DNA from: Tetmemena sp. SeJ-2015 | Lineage: Eukaryota; Ciliophora; Spirotrichea; Sporadotrichida; Oxytrichidae | Reading direction: 5' to 3' | DNA: 25,163 bases | Assembly (NCBI GenBank): GCA_027382625.1 | Contig: JAJKFJ010002741.1 | Location: 1-25,163 of the forward strand | Shown: positions 21,167-25,163 of the stretch, piece after piece | Layout of the letters: every line of letters starts with the position of its first letter | Numbering within the stretch: position 1 is the stretch's first letter | Notes under the pieces: generated by a model | Told to the model about the DNA's origin: nothing | Databases searched by the model: none | Seen by the model: the letters and a program-made list of their open reading frames with translations, nothing else | Position numbers and translations under genes: made by a program

Positions 21167-22244
21167 ATGATGATGAATTGGGATAAGACTATCTTCAAAA
21201 AGCTGCTGCACTCTCTATTCAAAACTCAAAGCTCGAACAACCATTTAAACCTAATTCTAAAAGCAAATTCTACTACTAACAGCACTTATACATGAATCAT
21301 AAATATTGAAGTGGACCATTTTAAGTTTATTAAAGCACTTAAAATCAGACTCAGTCGGCATTTAATTACACTGCTGACGCTGCTTAGTACAGCTATTCTT
21401 GCCTGGCATGCATTCTTTAGAACTATACGTACTGCCCTACGAAATAAACGTGCACCAATTTCACTGACTGCCTCGCTTTTGATAACTCTACTATCTCATA
21501 TACTAACACTACAGGCTGCCCAGTGAATGGGTCTTGCAAGGGCTTTGGCCAAGACGGAGTTGCTTTCCTGAATGATACAAACCCCCAGGGAGGAGTATAC
21601 ATCAACTCCTCAGCCATGGTCACAGTCTCTCATAAATACCTGTGTGCTGCCTCTTTCCTTAACTCATTTAGAAATTTTTAGCATCTGTGTTATAATTGAA
21701 TAATTTGTGAATAACTAGAAAGCTGTAGATGTTGACATCAAAATAATCGGACCTGGCATCCGCTCGTTTGTCCAAAAGCTTCAGATGCCTTTTAACAATT
21801 CCGGCCTCACCCTTATCAATAGCACTAACTTAAAAGTTTAATTGGAATTCACTAAAGTTTTCTTTATATTTACTAACAGCTTTAGAATTTCACCCACTGA
21901 TCAAATCACCACGGTCTACTTATAATGAATGATTTAATCATTTTTGTTTTATCTTCTCTTATTTTTATCAAAGATTAATTATAGGTACAACTACTTAGCC
22001 TTTTGACTCTTTGTCATCTATAAATCAAATTCAATATGTATATGTTTACACTTATAATTCGTCATCAATTACTGGAGCAGTAGTGTGGACTGAGAGATGG
22101 AAGGCTCCAAGTACTACAACTACCGGAGGCAAGGGAAAGAGCAGCATCAACAAAAGTAAACTCTACTCCTTGTCGCTCACACTTTCATCATCTATGCAAG
22201 CTATTGCTATTTTCATCCCATTACTTTCACTCTTAGCTTTATGA
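21167..22244 (+). CDS. Secreted or GPI-anchored-type surface glycoprotein, function unknown
   Basis: The start is ATG 21167 (the first of three tandem ATGs). After removing four repeat-flanked segments, the protein has many N-glycosylation sequons (NST, NYT, NFT, NTT, NGS, NDT, NSS) and paired Cys (YCPTKQTCTNFTDCLAF; GCPVNGSCKGFG), pointing to an oxidised extracellular domain. A Ser/Thr-rich stem (KAPSTTTTGGKGKSS) leads to a hydrophobic C-terminus (MQAIAIFIPLLSLLAL) directly before TGA 22242-22244. That is the layout of a GPI-attachment signal or a short membrane anchor. The N-terminus MMMNWDKTIFKKLLHSLF could be a weak signal peptide. No family is recognised; a ciliate surface antigen is only a suggestion. 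Confidence 0.72.
21289..21341. other. IES candidate, 53 bp, pointer AGCACTTA
   Basis: An 8-bp repeat lies at 21281-21288 and 21334-21341. The segment contains a TGA. Excision gives NSTTNSTQNQTQSAFNYT. Confidence 0.8.
21665..21716. other. IES candidate, 52 bp, pointer TAACT
   Basis: TAACT lies at 21660-21664 and 21712-21716. Excision gives LCAASFLNQKAVDVDIKI and corrects the frame. Confidence 0.7.
21850..21889. other. IES candidate, 40 bp, pointer GAATT
   Basis: GAATT lies at 21845-21849 and 21885-21889. Used together with the next segment it gives LEFHPLIKSPRSTQPFDS in frame. Confidence 0.65.
21923..21997. other. IES candidate, 75 bp, pointer CTACTTA
   Basis: A 7-bp repeat lies at 21916-21922 and 21991-21997, enclosing a very AT-rich segment with TGA. 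Excision joins SPRST to QPFDSLSSINQIQ. Confidence 0.75.
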
Positions 22245-22585
22245 AAAATCCCTAATATAAATCCTAAGAAAGTTAATTTATCTAAACAATTCCCTGCTTT
22301 GATTCTAATTTCTCCAATATGTTTTCTTTAGTCAACTTAAAGTAATCTTAATTCTCAACATTTAAAGAGTTAATACTAAATGAGGAGTTTCTAGAGACTA
22401 GTGATAAAATATAATGATCTATGAATGGCAAAGGATATTTACTCTCTCCAAATTGATCTATGAAAAGATAACTCTGGGGTTGTATATAGATTTTAATGAT
22501 TAGGATTAGAATCTTAAATATCACAACTTTATCAAAATTCCAAAGAGGAAAGTTGCTATCAACAAAGTCGCATGCTCAAACTATA
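22245..22585. other. Convergent intergenic spacer
   Basis: The spacer lies between the stops of the surface-protein gene (plus) and CDPK 2 (minus). It is AT-rich, with no terminator-like hairpin or RNA gene recognised. Confidence 0.5.
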
Positions 22586-24893
22586 TCAATGAGAGCCAGC
22601 TGCGCCTCCCTCAACAAGCAGCTTTTGCATCATCACTTTGAATTCCTGGAACGAAATTTCTCCATCGCCATTCTAATCCACTTCACTAATTATTTCATTC
22701 CACAACTTCTCGTCTAAGTTTTTACCCACTCCCAAAACCTCCTTGAGTTCGCTGGCTGAGATACTGCCCCCGTTGTCTTTGTCAAATAAACTGAAGGCAT
22801 AAATATTTAAGAATAGAAAGACATAAGAATAATAAATTCAAAGCAGATTCTAGCTTTTCATCAGTGAGTAGTTTGCTTTTGTCCATGGTGGCAACAATCC
22901 ATTCAGAATAATCAATCTCTCCGCTGCCATCAACATCTGCAATCTTCATTATTCTGTCCACCTCTTCATTGAAATAAAGACTTAAAAAATAATCTATATT
23001 TTACTCCCTCTTCTTCTGCAAGATCTCCTAGAATTTGTGTGTAGCCTTCGATTAACTCCTCTCTGGAGAGCTTACCGTCGGAGTCCTTATCTAGGGCTTT
23101 GAAGGCTCGCTGCAGTTCTGCCATCTCCTCTTTTGATGCGAGTTACGAGACTATGAAAGTAATTGCCGCCTACTGCATCTTTTGCTCAGCCTAAACACCA
23201 ATAAATACTCCAAAATAGCCAATAAGTTTGTCTATATACAAAGAAAATGTTTTGATTATTATTAGACTTGTAACTTACCCTGAAAACTCTGAGATTTGAA
23301 AGTGCACTAAGAGTGTTTTTGGGATCGGAGGGCTCTGTGATCTTCTTTTTAATCCAGGGGTGATTTAAAGCCTGCTCTGCAGATATGCGCTCGTGCCTGT
23401 CATATGTTAACAGCTGCTTTATCAAATCCTTAGCATCATCCAACATACACGCAAATGAGAAATAATTTCATTGCTAGATATCATCTGAGATATTTTCCCA
23501 TTCTTTGGCTCTCATTTCATATTTGCCTTTGCTGACTTTACTCAAGATTTCTTTGTCATCATTCCCCATGAAAGGAGGCCTGCCACTCAGCAAAATGTAG
23601 AGAATAACACCTATGCTCCACAGATCGCACTTCTCATTATACTCCCCCTTTATCACTTCAGGGGCGATGTAGAATGCAGTCCCGAACAACTGCTTCATAT
23701 TCTAATTTGAATCATACTTCTAGCTCGTGCCGAAGTCTATCACCTTGATCTATAAAAAGCAAAATATTTATTGGATCTAAAAAAGGCATAAAATTTAAAT
23801 TGGTGATCTCGTTATTGCTGGCAGAATCGATGAGAATATTTTCAGGTTTGAGATCTCTGTGGACTATATTCTTGGCGTGGCAGTACTTGACAGTTGAGAG
23901 CACCTGCTAAATTATAATAGCCGCATCTTGTTCACTGAATTGCTGACGGTTTAAGATTTCTTCGAATAGCTCTCCTCCAGTGCAGAGCTCTGTAACTAGA
24001 TCGAACATATGAATTTTACAATTCAATAAAATTTGGTGGAGGAGGGAAATTTAACCTCGCCCCAATTTATTTTAGAAATTAATTTTATCATCATTACAAA
24101 TCTGAAAATTTTCATTCTAAGATTTATCCAAGAACCATTATTGAAGAAAAGGATTAATTATTGTCCAATTTCTATTATTTTATGAACTGATTTTAAATAT
24201 AATTTTGCTCTAAAATCTTTTTAAATAAAATAAGAAAGAAGTTTAGTTCAGTAGTCCCTCTAATATCTATTAAGTAGATAAATGCGCTTTTTATCTTGGA
24301 ATAATTCATAAAGCCTGACTATATTATCATTTTTATAATAATTTTTTTTTATTAAGTTGTTTATATTGGGGTGATCCAACTGCCTCAGAATCTCCATCTC
24401 TTGGAAGAATCTATCATACTCTGTGGAATCAATAGAATCCTTATTTATGATCTTAACTGCCCTGGTGGCGCCAGTCTTTAAATGCTTGCACCTGCGTACC
24501 TGGCCATAAGCGCCTTTATTAAATAAATTAACCCAACCTTGTAAGTTACCTTCTCCCAAAACTGTGCCCATCGAATAGAAATCTTTGATACTGCCCCTGT
24601 TCTCAGCTATGAAATCGCTCTGACCGACTTTAAATTAAACTGCAAAAGGAATATTCTAATTTTTTAGACTTTGAAATCGGAGAGCTTGTCAATTAATTTA
24701 CCATCTGCTCTCTAAAGTCAGACTTAGAATAAGCTTTGAAGAATAAATAAGTACATTTCTCTGAACAGTATTATCAAAATAGTTATATAATAGTTATAAA
24801 AGGAATTTAGGGTTTATTCCATTTTCTTCTTAATTATAGAATAAGAAACGAGACATCGTCTGATTGATTGCCAGTACCACAGCAAATTCCCAT
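22586..24893 (-). CDS. Calcium-dependent protein kinase 2 (CDPK), paralogue of CDPK 1
   Basis: The start at 24893 gives MGICCGTGNQ, again with Gly2 for myristoylation and two Cys for palmitoylation. The kinase has LGEG-AYGQV split by a GT-AG intron at the same place as in CDPK 1, [28 protein letters not shown] (TAG as Gln) and IAPEVIKGEY. A GT-AG intron whose 3' end closely matches that of CDPK 1 precedes AEQKMQ and four EF hands, the last two DKDNGGSISASE and DQNGDGEISFQE. Stop is TGA 22588-22586. All catalytic and calcium-ligand residues seem intact. Seven repeat-flanked segments interrupt it, six at positions shared with CDPK 1. The gene lies about 4.8 kb from CDPK 1, same strand, separated by two unrelated genes. 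Confidence 0.95.
22800..22845. other. IES candidate in CDPK 2, 46 bp, pointer TGC
   Basis: Excision gives EKLESAFSLFDKDNGG before EF hand 3, the same codon as in CDPK 1. The 3-bp pointer leaves the edges less certain. Confidence 0.75.
22968..23013. other. IES candidate in CDPK 2, 46 bp, pointer GAAGAGG
   Basis: It has the same 7-bp pointer and the same codon as CDPK 1, but a different interior. Excision gives GDLAEEEVDRIMK. Confidence 0.85.
23441..23485. other. IES candidate in CDPK 2, 45 bp, pointer GATGAT
   Basis: The segment is in frame but contains a TGA. Excision gives KEWENISDDAKDLIKQLL. The position is shared with CDPK 1. Confidence 0.8.
23752..23809. other. IES candidate in CDPK 2, 58 bp, pointer AGATCA
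   Basis: It is out of frame if retained and has no GT donor. Excision gives IDSASNNEIKVIDFGTS, exactly at the position interrupted in CDPK 1. Confidence 0.85.
24002..24279. other. IES candidate in CDPK 2, 278 bp, pointer ATCTA
   Basis: This is the longest interruption in the window, very AT-rich, with no long open frame. Excision gives [16 protein letters not shown] at the site where CDPK 1 has only 37 bp. Confidence 0.8.
24326..24367. other. IES-like insertion unique to CDPK 2, 42 bp, flanked by TATATT
   Basis: TATATT lies at 24320-24325 and 24362-24367. CDPK 1 has one copy and no insert (LDHPNIVRLYE). It is in frame without TGA, so retention would add 14 Asn/Lys-rich residues. Confidence 0.85.
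24632..24672. other. IES or intron in CDPK 2, 41 bp, pointer AAAGTC
   Basis: As an IES, excision gives SDFKVGQSDFIAENRG. A GT-AG intron ending at GGTCAG also keeps the frame. The position is shared with CDPK 1. Confidence 0.6.
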
Positions 24894-25072
24894 ATTATTA
24901 TTATTCTGTATAATCTGTAGTTATTTTATTCTTAAATTTTTAAATACGCACTTCGAAATTAATTTGCTAAGATTTTATTTCGAAACATCTCTTTCTTTAT
25001 CACAAAAAATAAGTTACTCCATCTTTTCAAAGGAAAAAGTGCATTTGAAAGACTCTATTTAGTAATTTTTAT

Positions 25073-25113
25073 ATATAAACCCCATAACCTATATAAACCC
25101 CATAACCTATATA
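25073..25113. repeat. 18-bp tandem repeat, two full copies plus a partial
   Basis: The unit ATATAAACCCCATAACCT occurs at 25073-25090 and 25091-25108, then ATATA starts a third copy. It lies in AT-rich DNA upstream of CDPK 2, near the right edge. Confidence 0.85.
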
Positions 25114-25163
25114 CTTAGTGAATTAATGAATTGATATTAATGATCATTATATATGATATACAC

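Overview
This window reads as germline (micronuclear) DNA of a spirotrich, probably hypotrich-like, ciliate. Three things support that. (1) In clear protein families TAA and TAG sit where a residue is needed and read well as Gln (for example DFGTS-Q-KFDP in a kinase, with TAG at 16941-16943), while TGA ends the genes. (2) The genes have canonical GT-AG introns of about 30-260 bp. (3) They are also cut by about 39 short, mostly AT-rich segments that do not fit GT-AG splicing. Each is bounded by a 3-9 bp direct repeat, and removing one repeat copy plus the segment restores the frame and the expected protein motif. That is the structure of internal eliminated sequences (IESs) with pointers. The pointers are not restricted to TA, which argues against a Paramecium-type germline. 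I traced no scrambled or inverted order: every gene appears linear. Species is not determined.

Layout. 1-2055 (-): ankyrin-repeat protein with a coiled-coil tail, running off the left edge. 2373-4148 (-): RNA-binding protein with a WW-like domain, one CELF/Bruno-like RRM and a Gln-rich tail. About 4046-7184 (+): long Gln/Ser-rich protein of unknown function. 7577-8604 and 8893-10198 (+): two tandem C2-domain proteins with Pro/Tyr/Gln-rich tails. 10459-14754 (-): long Gln/Ser/Lys-rich coiled-coil protein. 15626-17811 (-): calcium-dependent protein kinase (CDPK) 1. 18623-20803 (-): F-box protein with a C-terminal region I do not recognise. 21167-22244 (+): small N-glycosylated surface protein with a hydrophobic C-terminal tail. 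22586-24893 (-): CDPK 2, a diverged paralogue of CDPK 1. The ends hold AT-rich spacers and, at the right edge, an 18-bp tandem repeat.

The most informative part is the CDPK pair. The two genes share six interruption positions, but the interrupting sequences differ in sequence and in length (37 versus 278 bp at one site). One further insertion of 42 bp, flanked by a duplicated 6-bp repeat, is present only in CDPK 2. The pair therefore gives an internal control for IES conservation and gain within a single window.

Limits. All exon and IES boundaries were worked out by eye from frame and motif continuity. Start codons of the two genes meeting near 4046-4148, the 3' end of the second C2 gene and a few junctions remain open. 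No alignment, RNA or macronuclear sequence was available.
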